From positions 1 to 46,362 of the IMG/VR virus record IMGVR_UViG_3300032238_001861: a stretch of DNA of 46,362 bases. One strand, written 5' to 3'. The position numbers and the translations under genes are program-made. Within the stretch, counting starts at the first letter, position 1. Each line of letters opens with the position of its first letter. The DNA is from a virus. Shown here in pieces: positions 8,305 through 17,093 of this stretch. The notes below the pieces were generated by a model that made no database searches, had not been told where the DNA came from, and worked only from the letters and a program-made list of their open reading frames with translations.

Positions 8305-9744
8305 CTAATTATTTGGTTTAAATTTTATACCAGGGATTCCTGACGGCTTACTATTATTGTTGCTAAACTTAATCGGATTAGTTAGAGCATCAGATTCATT
8401 TCTATTCGGGAATTTCACCTTTCTAGAAGTACCTTTCATTTTTTTATCGTCCTCTGGATCTTTTACTATTTCTGTTTCCGGGGAAATAGTTGATAGCTTA
8501 CCGATGTATCCAGATCTAATTATACCTCCATAAACTTCACAGTTTATTTCTTTATCTCTGTTATCAATATAACTTTCGTGCACTGCATTACTAAACATAA
8601 TATCAGAATGCATGATTTTCGAGTTATAAATTTCATTTCCTGCAATTATGTCACAATCTTCCATGGAAGAATTATTTATTTTACAAGAAAACATCCTACA
8701 GTTAAACAAATTCCCAGTAATTTCAGATTCTAAAATATCATAATCCTTAAGCAAAAAAGCTCTAGTTGTTTTTATATCACGGACCTGAAATTTACCTAAG
8801 TTACTATCGTAATTTAATTGACCTTCTTTAATCCCGTTTTCAACTATAAGATCGTAAAGAACTTCCCTTATATTTAAAAAGAAAGATCTCAATATCTGTG
8901 GATCAGATCTAAGATCTACCATTACTTGTAAATGTGGATAATTCTTTTGGAAAGATTCAGGGCTTACGAAAGTTGAAGCACTTTTATAAACCTCACTAAG
9001 GAATGATTTTAATATCTTAAGATCGTTTTGAGTAAAAAGATCGTTTGATTGTAGTGTTTGAATACAGTACGTAGAAATATAATCTATTACCTCTTTTATC
9101 TGTGAATACTTCCTTTGATAATCTTTACCTCCTAGGTATCTAACTTCAAAATATCCCTCCGGTAACTTTAAAAAATTTATCCCCATATTTTTTTCAATAG
9201 GAACTTCAAAGAGGTTCTTATCAATAAAAGATAATGTTGAAGGATCTACAAATTTATTAGAAGGAATAATTCTTTTTATTGATTTAGCATACAAAGAATT
9301 AGCTCTCTCAGGGAAAGACTTGTAAACAATATTTTCGTCAAATCCAAGTACAAATTTAAGAACGTTTAGCTGAGAAACAGGAGGAACATCGGGATAAACT
9401 GAAGTATCGATACTTATCCCAAATTGGAAAGCACATTTTTTATCAGTATATCCGTATAATTCAATCCATTTCAAAGTTCTGATTAAGACGGGGATAGCTT
9501 CAAAATATGGGAGGGGTCCTGTTATAAGCTCAACCATCTTTGTTCCACCGGAATAATCTGGTTCAAGCTTAAATATGTCCGATGTTGGTTTGAGTTTGGA
9601 ATGATACTTATTAAAAACTATTATTTTTTTTCCTAGCTCTTTACCAAGGTTTGTAGCAATCTCATCCCTGTTCAAGTTACTATAAAACTCAAATTCAAAT
9701 CCAACCTTTACAGAGTAAAAGAAATCCCTACTTTTTAAATCCAT
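8305..9744 (-). CDS. Amidoligase-like enzyme with C-terminal beta-helix-like repeats
   Basis: This 479-residue protein shows the scattered signature of the amidoligase family, ATP-dependent COOH-NH2 ligases of the glutamine-synthetase/GCS fold. VGFEFEF at residues 14-20 gives the acidic metal-binding pair E17/E19. VELITGP at 71-77 supplies E72. FQFGISID lies at 106-113. FEVRYLGG at 199-206 supplies E200 and R202. Residues about 345-400 form short repeats (N-L-x-N-C-R-M-F-S-C...) like a small right-handed beta-helix or pentapeptide tail. Family members are thought to ligate amino acids or peptides to protein or metabolite carboxylates. The substrate here is unknown, but the setting suggests a virion or host protein. 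Confidence 0.68.
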   Translation of the reverse strand: MDLKSRDFFYSVKVGFEFEFYSNLNRDEIATNLGKELGKKIIVFNKYHSKLKPTSDIFKLEPDYSGGTKMVELITGPLPYFEAIPVLIRTLKWIELYGYTDKKCAFQFGISIDTSVYPDVPPVSQLNVLKFVLGFDENIVYKSFPERANSLYAKSIKRIIPSNKFVDPSTLSFIDKNLFEVPIEKNMGINFLKLPEGYFEVRYLGGKDYQRKYSQIKEVIDYISTYCIQTLQSNDLFTQNDLKILKSFLSEVYKSASTFVSPESFQKNYPHLQVMVDLRSDPQILRSFFLNIREVLYDLIVENGIKEGQLNYDSNLGKFQVRDIKTTRAFLLKDYDILESEITGNLFNCRMFSCKINNSSMEDCDIIAGNEIYNSKIMHSDIMFSNAVHESYIDNRDKEINCEVYGGIIRSGYIGKLSTISPETEIVKDPEDDKKMKGTSRKVKFPNRNESDALTNPIKFSNNNSKPSGIPGIKFKPNN

Positions 9745-9747
9745 GAT

Positions 9748-9757
9748 CTATATATTC
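9748..9757 (-). promoter_or_regulatory. Candidate late promoter (GAATATATAG) for the amidoligase gene
   Basis: The minus strand reads GAATATATAG, ending three bases before ATG 9744. It is identical over ten bases to the element upstream of gp25. It lies just after the terminator of the upstream S1-like gene, as expected for a new transcription start. Confidence 0.48.
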
Positions 9758-9777
9758 TTAGAAAGAAAATTACGTAC

Positions 9778-9818
9778 AAAAAAAAAGAGTTTTACTTATG
9801 CTGCACAAGTAAAACTCT
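9778..9818 (-). terminator. Rho-independent terminator after the S1-like gene
   Basis: A perfect 12-bp stem (AGAGTTTTACTT at 9786-9797 and its complement at 9807-9818) encloses a nine-base loop. On the minus strand the stem is followed by a run of nine or more T. It lies 26 bases beyond the stop of the S1-like gene and just before the amidoligase promoter motif. This is the clearest terminator in the window. Confidence 0.88.
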
Positions 9819-9843
9819 AATTATAAATTATCTAAAATAGATG

Positions 9844-10956
9844 TTATTCTACCTCAGCTAACTGAATCTTGAAGGAAGATAAATCAACATTCGAAACTGA
9901 GCAGTTTACTGTTTGACCAACTTCATATTCTTTAATAGACTTCATCAATTTTTCTCTTTCAATAAGTCCGTTTAATCCGTTTTCTAACTTAACAAAAGCA
10001 CCAAATGTTTTTATCTTGGTAATTTCTGCTTTGTATATTTTCAATTGTGTATTTTCCCCAACTACATCAGAAGAAGAATCCTTGAGTTGCTGGATATTTT
10101 TAAGCTTCTCGTTAGGTTCACCAATTGACAGAGTTACTCTTTGTGGATTCTTTATATCAACTACAAAGAAGGAAACGTTATCACCAGCTTTGAGATTTTG
10201 AAGAGATGCTGAATTAGATTCATCGAAAAGAATAATACCTGTGAAAATTTCATCCCATTCAATAAATACACCATTACCAGAAGCTCCTGTAACTATTCCA
10301 TCATATTTTTGGGAGAAGGATAGGTTTCGAACTTCATTGTCTATGATTTTTTTCAAGTATTTCTTGAAAGAAACCACAAAAATATCCCTTTTTTGATCAT
10401 AGATTTCAACCATTACAGTGAGCTCTTTACCAACATAATCTGCAAAATTCATAATGCGATTAGCAGCAGCTAAACTTCCGGGTAAGAAGCATTGTATTCC
10501 TGAAAGATCAACCATAAATCCTCCGTTACATACGGAAGTTACTTTTACTTTGAATGCACAATTATCATCTTTAATTGAATTGTGCAATTCATTTTTCAAA
10601 GCTTTTTCATATCCAGCAGAAACTGATCCATAAAATGCACCAGAAGGATCTTTATGAACCACTACCTCTAGGACTTGACCTTCAGTCATTTCTATAGCTG
10701 GATATCCTAATTTATTAAGGCTTTTTTGTTCCTTTTTAGTATCAATAACAATAGACTGTCCAAATTGGGTTTCTCCTAAAGCAATACCTTTTTCTGTATC
10801 GAATTTGCTAATAACAACCCTAGTAGATGTATTATTTTTTAAGTCCTTACCGTGCACTTCATTAACATCTTGAGGTAAAGATCTATCATATAGTTTTTCT
10901 AGTACGTCTCTTTCGCTTTCTTCGTAATCGAAATACGTGTAATTTTTCTTTTTCAT
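9844..10956 (-). CDS. Ribosomal protein S1-like protein with S1 (OB) RNA-binding domains
   Basis: This 370-residue protein has three clear S1 domains near residues 132-200, 213-280 and 303-370, and a degenerate one near 45-110. Typical S1 turns are visible: GGFMVDLSGIQCFLPGS, GNGVFIEWDEIFTGII and KTFGAFVKLENGLNGLIERE. S1 domains bind single-stranded RNA. Bacterial bS1 (about 550 aa, six domains) recruits mRNA to the 30S subunit. With few Shine-Dalgarno sites in this genome, a phage S1 could steer ribosomes to phage mRNA. That function is inferred. It could instead act in RNA stability or in regulating host translation. The gene ends in a strong terminator and sits inside the structural cluster. 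Confidence 0.85.
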   Translation of the reverse strand: MKKKNYTYFDYEESERDVLEKLYDRSLPQDVNEVHGKDLKNNTSTRVVISKFDTEKGIALGETQFGQSIVIDTKKEQKSLNKLGYPAIEMTEGQVLEVVVHKDPSGAFYGSVSAGYEKALKNELHNSIKDDNCAFKVKVTSVCNGGFMVDLSGIQCFLPGSLAAANRIMNFADYVGKELTVMVEIYDQKRDIFVVSFKKYLKKIIDNEVRNLSFSQKYDGIVTGASGNGVFIEWDEIFTGIILFDESNSASLQNLKAGDNVSFFVVDIKNPQRVTLSIGEPNEKLKNIQQLKDSSSDVVGENTQLKIYKAEITKIKTFGAFVKLENGLNGLIEREKLMKSIKEYEVGQTVNCSVSNVDLSSFKIQLAEVE

Positions 10957-11013
10957 TAATTTTTTGGTTTGATGTTTTTTCTAGTTGAGTTTCGGGTTAA
11001 AATTTCCAATTTT

Positions 11014-14000
11014 TTAATATTTTTTTACATTGAAAGCTTTTTGTAATTCAGATGGAAGTTCTGGGATAGGATAAACAGGATCTGCAGCTCCAAGGAAGAA
11101 TTTAAATAAACCTGAAACATCCGCTGCGCTTCTTAAAAATTCATCCATATACACTACATAATAAGTGTTTTTCAAACTCATCCTCCTCCAAGAAGGATGA
11201 TCGTCGCTCATTATTATAGGATTTATGATGTTTATTACATTTCTTCCTAATAAGACTGTTAAAGGCCAAGGAATCTTTCTTAAAATACTGGAAGATAATT
11301 CAACAGCTGGATTCACTATCCCTCCAAGAAGAGGAGATTTTGGAAGGCCTTTAAAATATTTCCAAAATAAACTATAAACTATTCTAGCAGGAGGTGGAGC
11401 ACCCATCCCAATTAAAGCTTGCTCTATTATATCTGTAGGTCTTGCTTTAGGTATGACAGGAATTTTAGCTATATCCAAAAATTTAGGAATATTAGGTGAT
11501 TCAGGATTTAGGGTTTCTCTTACCATATTTCTAGCTATCTTCTGAATATCCTGCGGATCCAAATTTGTAAACTTTGGAGAATTGATGTCATCTATTTCAG
11601 GAATCAATTGTTCGAGTAGCCCAGAATCTAATGCTGCATCCACAGTTTCAATTATAAAATTTTTAATAACAGCCCCAGGAATAGTTATTTGTACAATACC
11701 TCCTAGTCCTTGAGTTTGTGAAACCTGATCCTGCTTAGGAGGGAAAACCGTTGGTATTTCAAAAGCGGATATAGCATTACCAAAACTTCCGTTCAATGAT
11801 TCTAAACAACAGAAAGGACCTTCAGGATGTGGAAAATCAGAGACTAAAGGTTCCTCAAGATCTAAAGGTCTTTCAGGATCAAAAGGGCCTCTTCTAGAAA
11901 GTCCTAATTTTTTAGATATCAGTTTCTTTAAATCCTTTACACGAATAACGAGTATTGGATTTTCTCCCTCATATCTAACATATCTAGAAAAATCCTCCCT
12001 TGTATAAGGAATTCTAGACATACCCTCCATAATCCTAAGATACATTGCCGTTAGTAAAGGATTCTTTATCTTAGTTATTTTTAAAGGAGCAGGAGCAACG
12101 TTTGTAACTTGAACTGGAGGGAATAAAAGTTGTCCCTGTTTTTCACAATCATCAATAATCGAAAAAGCACCTTTCCTTATCTTCTTTACTACTGAAAATT
12201 TATTACCTTTCAATATAATATGAGTAATAGCAAGAGAAGTACTTCTAATTTCTTTTACTAAATCTTCAAATTCCTCCTCCTCCATAATTCTTGGATCTTT
12301 CTCCAATTTTAGAAATATCTTATTAGAATTAGAAACGGTAATATTTTCAATAATATATTTTGGTGGGGAGGGAATTCTTATTAATTTTAGAACTTCCCTC
12401 ATTTCATCTTTAAAGTTTATATTATCACCGCACCTAATAGGAACAAAGCTAGATTTCATATCCTTTAGGATCCTCAAAGATTTTACTATCCCTGGAATAT
12501 CTATTTTAAGTTTATCTTTATCCTGTGGAAAATATATCGACTTAGGATTAGGTATTCCTGTTTTTAAATAATCTTTAATTACATTCTTTAAAGTGTTCTT
12601 TCTTTGTTGTATTATCAGATCTAATTGCTCCCTTTCTTGTTCAACATTAGGTTCAGGAACATCAAGAAGTGCAAACTTTTTATCATGCTCTTTTCTTTTA
12701 GAAAGTATAGAATTTTTAAGTTCTAACTCTCTTTGTTGAGCTTCCCTTAAACCGTCTATATTTCCTGGTGGGGGAACACTATCAAATATTTTAGTAAGAT
12801 TGCTTTGTAAATCTTGTATAATTCTAGAGGGTGCATCCACGTTATCATTTCCAAATCCAGGTAACGGTATTAATTTATCGGGGATTCCGAAAGATAAAAT
12901 TTGTTTAATTTTTTCTAATGGGTCCTTTAAATCAGGATCGGATTTACGAGGAATAAATCTAGGTCCTCTTATTCCAGTTAAAAACAATGAGCTACCTGTT
13001 ATGAATTCTTTTAAATATACTAAAGGAGTAGGCATAAACCCACCTATAAAAGGGATGAAAATAACTATCATCCCTAGATTAAAAGGCAAGGGAATTATAA
13101 TCGGGTCTACTATGGTCCAAATCATAGGTAAAGGAATCCTTATATAAGGAAGTCCATCTACTGGATTAGGAACTGGTATAGGAATAAAAGCAGGGGGTAA
13201 ATATCCCACTGGCCAATATTTTAATCCAAGTCTGACAGAAGGACCTGGAGATAAGAAAAAACTAGGCTTCTCTATCGGAGGTAATCCATTTGGATAAGGA
13301 AGTAGTCCAACTTTAGTGGCATCCTTACAAAATTGTTTCCACCAACATCTTTGAAATATTGTTGGACAATCAGAACTTGGAGGTGAAGAAGTAAGATAGT
13401 TAGCAAATTTAAAATCGGATCCTGCAGGACCACAACAGGCAGGAGGGCATTGAACAGAATTATTGTTATCAACATTACCACCATCCCCTTCACCGTTTCC
13501 TCCTACACCTAAACCTGCACACTTAAGATCAGAAAATTCTCTAGCTAAGGATTCAGGACTTAAAGATTCCTCGTTCTGAGTTCTTTTTTGTGCAGAAATT
13601 AGTATAAATTCCTCTATTTGTTCTATTCTCCTTTTCATGTTGGAATAGTTTTCAAATATTCTTATTCCAACTGCGTCCAGAAGAGGTAAGGTATTTCCTA
13701 AAGCGTTCCCCGCTTGTCTAGCAAGAGCCTTTATTTCATTTATTTTAGGTATTATGTAAGTCTGCTTGTTTTGCTGATATTTTGCGTCCCATTTTGGTTT
13801 AAAGTTCCCATAAAAGTCAACGAAAACCTCATTAGGTTCACCTTCCGCATTAAAACTACTAGGCCTAAGCTTAGAAGTATCTCTAGCATCGTTATCCCCT
13901 CTTTCAGCAGCACTGAAGAAAAGCCAATTTGATGCGGATTTTTCTATAAGCTCCCCATAAAGGATTCCCCTGTTTGAGTTTATAGTATTGATTATAGCCT

Positions 14001-16191
14001 GTTTAGGGGTATTAGTGTTTAGGACGGTTTCAAAGAAATCGTAGAAATTAGCTACATCAGGAAATCCAGTTTTTATATTTGTAATTTGTAAAAACTGATA
14101 TGTTTTTAAATAGTCCGTCGAATATTCGCTAAGCAATCCACCATTGCCTGCATGTTCGTTTCCGATTTTTATTTTCTCCTGGTCTGGCTCTGGAACTTCC
14201 TGCAAAGGAGTACTAGGTTGGCCATCCATAGAAATTTTACCCGGCTTAGATACCAATTTATAAGGAAGAGGATTTCCAAGATCAGTCATAAAAGAAACTT
14301 TAAACTGAAGCTCCCCTATGCTTCTATTAAAATCAGTCTCAACAAACCTAACAGAAAAATCCTTAAGAGATTCTACAAAATCAAATCCCTGTGAAGCGTA
14401 TTCTCCTATGTTTAGAATAGATTGCGAAGAAAAAACATCCTCGTTTTTTTCCAATTGATCGTAACCCTGTCCATAAAGATCTGAAGATGATGAAGAATAA
14501 GGGTCAGCAAAAATATTTTCTAGATCGTTTATGTTAAAGTCTCTACCTGTTCTTTGTTCTAAAGTGTAAATATTAGCATCTTTTTGGTCAACTATTTCAT
14601 TTTTTTGTTCAATAAGAGAATCTATAAAATTGCTTTCGTTAATAATTTGACCAATAGATAAAACATTTTTTCTAAGTGCTTCTATACCCTCATCGACTCT
14701 CCAATCTTTTTTATTAACATCATAAGAAACCAGAGACCTGCCACCACTTATTTTTAAAAGAAATAAACTTTTTAACTGTGTTTTAGAAAGCTTAAGATCG
14801 TCAACCCTTAAATCGAAAAGATTTTGGGTAAAAACGTTATTATTAGAAAGGAAAAGACTTTTTAGTGCATCAATGTTTGTCTGTTCTTTTTCAATTTGAG
14901 CCGTTATTTCTGTTTCCTGATCAATCAGAGTCAAAATCAAAACTCCTAATTCATAATTAGTGAGATCCCCTCCATTAGATGCTGGAAATCTGTTCTCCCA
15001 AGACTGTAATAAGCTTTTTTGATATTCAAAAATTATTTCATAGTGATATAAAATTTCTTCAAGGTTTCTTTCTATCATTTGCCATCTTGCAGTCTCCCTG
15101 TTTTTAGCATCTATTTTATTTGCTTTTTCTAAAGCTGAATCTATACAAGATTGAATAGCATCAACATCAACTCTGGGAGGTTCAGGATCTTCCTGGTCTG
15201 GATTAATCCCAGAAAAATCATAGGCTGGTGGATCACAAAAATCATCCGCGACATCTTCGAAATCCTGCTTTGTTGATATTATATCCCCCGTAATTGGGTC
15301 TTCAGGAAGGCCAGGATCACAATCATCATTTACAATGGGATCATTTCCATCGGGAAAGAAATTTGCATCATATCCATCTTGTCTATCAGATCTAAATCCA
15401 CCAAGTCCTAAAAAATCACCATTAGAGTCAAAATCTGGAATATCTATGTCCAATAAATCCAAATCTTTGAAATCACATTTCTTAGAATTTTTTAGCTGAT
15501 CTTGTAAAACACGATTTATATCACTTAAAGCTTGATCATTAGTGATTGAAGGTCCCCCTAATTTTACGTGGGCAATTTTTTTACCCGACATAATAAACAC
15601 CAATGGAACCTTATATCCTAAAACATTAAGTTCTCTTTTTTTCCTGGATCCTGAATTAGAAGGTTTACCAAGAATTAATGGATCCACGTTATCAAATAGG
15701 GATTCATTGGTTTTTTCTAGAAAATCGGGATCTTTCTCTTGTAGATATTTAACTATACCCTCTGAAGATATTTTCCTATCATTTTTAAGAGAAGATAAAT
15801 TGGAACTAACTCCTAAATCTTCAGATACAAATGTTTTCTGTTCAAGAACCCCGGAATTTTTTAAATCGTTATAAAGCCTCGAATTTTCTTTTTTTAGAGA
15901 TTCTAAGAGTATTTGGGAGTACAAAGAGTCTCCCTCGTATTTACAAGCAAGACCTTCAATATCTGATAAAGGAATAGGAGGCGGTCCAGGTTCTAAACTT
16001 TGTATTAGTGCCTCTACCTCTTTCTCAGATTTTTCAAGTTCCTTATTAAAACCCTCGTCAGATTGTAGATCTTCGTATGGTATTTCTAGCTTCTCCCCAG
16101 TTATAGTTTGCACTACCTCCTCTGTGGTAAGATTTTGGAAATCTTTACCCAGTAATTCATCTATTCTTGATTCTATACTATTGTCTGCCAT
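11014..16191 (-). CDS. Giant (1725-aa) virion structural protein with hydrophobic proline-rich centre
   Basis: This 1725-residue protein starts two bases after the spike gene's stop, so it belongs to the baseplate operon. I do not recognise its family. Residues 1-60 are acidic and helical (MADNSIESRIDELLGKDF). Residues about 340-560 are helical and charged, possibly coiled coil. Residues about 917-1075 are Cys-rich then strikingly hydrophobic and proline-rich, with phrases such as PPAFIPIPVPNPVDGLPYI and LGMIVIFIPFIGGFMPTP. The remainder is mixed alpha/beta and ends VYPIPELPSELQKAFNVKKY. Its size and place next to the spike and hub suggest a baseplate or tail-tip component. The hydrophobic tract might touch membrane during infection. 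That is speculative. Confidence 0.6.
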   Translation of the reverse strand: MADNSIESRIDELLGKDFQNLTTEEVVQTITGEKLEIPYEDLQSDEGFNKELEKSEKEVEALIQSLEPGPPPIPLSDIEGLACKYEGDSLYSQILLESLKKENSRLYNDLKNSGVLEQKTFVSEDLGVSSNLSSLKNDRKISSEGIVKYLQEKDPDFLEKTNESLFDNVDPLILGKPSNSGSRKKRELNVLGYKVPLVFIMSGKKIAHVKLGGPSITNDQALSDINRVLQDQLKNSKKCDFKDLDLLDIDIPDFDSNGDFLGLGGFRSDRQDGYDANFFPDGNDPIVNDDCDPGLPEDPITGDIISTKQDFEDVADDFCDPPAYDFSGINPDQEDPEPPRVDVDAIQSCIDSALEKANKIDAKNRETARWQMIERNLEEILYHYEIIFEYQKSLLQSWENRFPASNGGDLTNYELGVLILTLIDQETEITAQIEKEQTNIDALKSLFLSNNNVFTQNLFDLRVDDLKLSKTQLKSLFLLKISGGRSLVSYDVNKKDWRVDEGIEALRKNVLSIGQIINESNFIDSLIEQKNEIVDQKDANIYTLEQRTGRDFNINDLENIFADPYSSSSSDLYGQGYDQLEKNEDVFSSQSILNIGEYASQGFDFVESLKDFSVRFVETDFNRSIGELQFKVSFMTDLGNPLPYKLVSKPGKISMDGQPSTPLQEVPEPDQEKIKIGNEHAGNGGLLSEYSTDYLKTYQFLQITNIKTGFPDVANFYDFFETVLNTNTPKQAIINTINSNRGILYGELIEKSASNWLFFSAAERGDNDARDTSKLRPSSFNAEGEPNEVFVDFYGNFKPKWDAKYQQNKQTYIIPKINEIKALARQAGNALGNTLPLLDAVGIRIFENYSNMKRRIEQIEEFILISAQKRTQNEESLSPESLAREFSDLKCAGLGVGGNGEGDGGNVDNNNSVQCPPACCGPAGSDFKFANYLTSSPPSSDCPTIFQRCWWKQFCKDATKVGLLPYPNGLPPIEKPSFFLSPGPSVRLGLKYWPVGYLPPAFIPIPVPNPVDGLPYIRIPLPMIWTIVDPIIIPLPFNLGMIVIFIPFIGGFMPTPLVYLKEFITGSSLFLTGIRGPRFIPRKSDPDLKDPLEKIKQILSFGIPDKLIPLPGFGNDNVDAPSRIIQDLQSNLTKIFDSVPPPGNIDGLREAQQRELELKNSILSKRKEHDKKFALLDVPEPNVEQEREQLDLIIQQRKNTLKNVIKDYLKTGIPNPKSIYFPQDKDKLKIDIPGIVKSLRILKDMKSSFVPIRCGDNINFKDEMREVLKLIRIPSPPKYIIENITVSNSNKIFLKLEKDPRIMEEEEFEDLVKEIRSTSLAITHIILKGNKFSVVKKIRKGAFSIIDDCEKQGQLLFPPVQVTNVAPAPLKITKIKNPLLTAMYLRIMEGMSRIPYTREDFSRYVRYEGENPILVIRVKDLKKLISKKLGLSRRGPFDPERPLDLEEPLVSDFPHPEGPFCCLESLNGSFGNAISAFEIPTVFPPKQDQVSQTQGLGGIVQITIPGAVIKNFIIETVDAALDSGLLEQLIPEIDDINSPKFTNLDPQDIQKIARNMVRETLNPESPNIPKFLDIAKIPVIPKARPTDIIEQALIGMGAPPPARIVYSLFWKYFKGLPKSPLLGGIVNPAVELSSSILRKIPWPLTVLLGRNVINIINPIIMSDDHPSWRRMSLKNTYYVVYMDEFLRSAADVSGLFKFFLGAADPVYPIPELPSELQKAFNVKKY

Positions 16192-16192
16192 A

Positions 16193-17059
16193 TTATCCTC
16201 CAGTACCTCCAGTAGCAGAATTAGGTAAAGAAACCGGCTGACTGTTTTGTGCAGGAACAGTCGGAAGATCAGGAGAGTTCTCCCTAGTTACTCTTACAGT
16301 TTGGCTAGTAGCAAGTTGCTCGAAACTTTGGGCTAATGTTGAATTAACACCAGGAGTAACTGGCAACTTGGCATCAACTGCTATAGCTAATTTTTTAAGA
16401 AAATCCCAAAGAGGCTCTGCACAAATTGCGGAAAAAACAGGAGAGTGCCCAAGATTAGTTGTTTTTCCGTCCATCCATACCTCTTCTGAAGAATGCTTTA
16501 TCCTAGTAACTGCAGTATTCTCTATCTCTTGGTCAGCATACTTAGTTATTTTACCTCCTTTTAGCTCAATAGACGAAGTATCATCAGCATGAGTGATCAA
16601 TATTGAGTTATCGTTTCTAATTATAATTTTAGACTCCTTTAAATCGATTACGAGACCTTTTTCTACCGTGTAGTAAATTTTTAATCTCTCAATACCATCA
16701 TAGATTAAAGAATGAGCTCCATCATAACTTGCTCTAATTTCCTCTATCAAATCAGGAGACAATTCCTGAACTGCTTTGTATTCAGGACTGTAATAATTGC
16801 CGTTGTTGAATTGAACATGCACAACAGATCCAAGTTTAGGTACAGACATTCTTCCTGATCCTCCTCCTAAACCATAACTCATATCAAATCTTTGATGAGA
16901 CCAGGGGAGATCTGCATCTTCTACCCCGTCATAAACACCAAAAACTCTTATTTTAGCTCTACCTTTAAATTCCGGGTCTTTATTATCAATAACAACTCCC
17001 AGAAAGTGAGCTATTTCCATGTTACTGTCTATGAGATGACCTCTAGTTATGTATGTCAT
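16193..17059 (-). CDS. Baseplate central spike protein, gp5-type OB fold without lysozyme
   Basis: This 288-residue protein begins with an OB-fold (about residues 14-95) of the gp5/VgrG type: IAHFLGVVIDNKDPEFKGRA, then SVPKLGSVVHVQFNNGNYYSPEY. A stretch of short beta repeats follows (about 110-185: KGLVIDLKESKIIIRNDNSI) that would build the trimeric needle, then a low-complexity Pro/Ser/Gly tail. T4 gp5 has a lysozyme domain between OB and needle. None is visible here, so peptidoglycan cutting must lie elsewhere. A TATAAAT element sits four bases upstream of the ATG. The next gene downstream begins two bases after its stop. Confidence 0.8.
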   Translation of the reverse strand: MTYITRGHLIDSNMEIAHFLGVVIDNKDPEFKGRAKIRVFGVYDGVEDADLPWSHQRFDMSYGLGGGSGRMSVPKLGSVVHVQFNNGNYYSPEYKAVQELSPDLIEEIRASYDGAHSLIYDGIERLKIYYTVEKGLVIDLKESKIIIRNDNSILITHADDTSSIELKGGKITKYADQEIENTAVTRIKHSSEEVWMDGKTTNLGHSPVFSAICAEPLWDFLKKLAIAVDAKLPVTPGVNSTLAQSFEQLATSQTVRVTRENSPDLPTVPAQNSQPVSLPNSATGGTGG

Positions 17060-17062
17060 ACA

Positions 17063-17071
17063 AATTTATAG
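17063..17071 (-). promoter_or_regulatory. Candidate late promoter (CTATAAATT) for the spike gene
   Basis: The minus strand reads TTCTATAAATTTGT directly before ATG 17059. TATAAAT matches seven of eight bases of the T4 late -10 element. It lies in the 34-base gap after the repeat-protein gene, the largest gap in this part of the cluster. Confidence 0.42.
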
Positions 17072-17093
17072 AATTTTAGAACTACAAGTTTCT

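Noticed and set aside
12800-13493. Hydrophobic frames opposite or inside the Pro-rich part of the 1725-aa gene
   Set aside because: They are shadow frames of the hydrophobic proline-rich segment. The 1725-aa frame spans them without interruption and fits the operon spacing.
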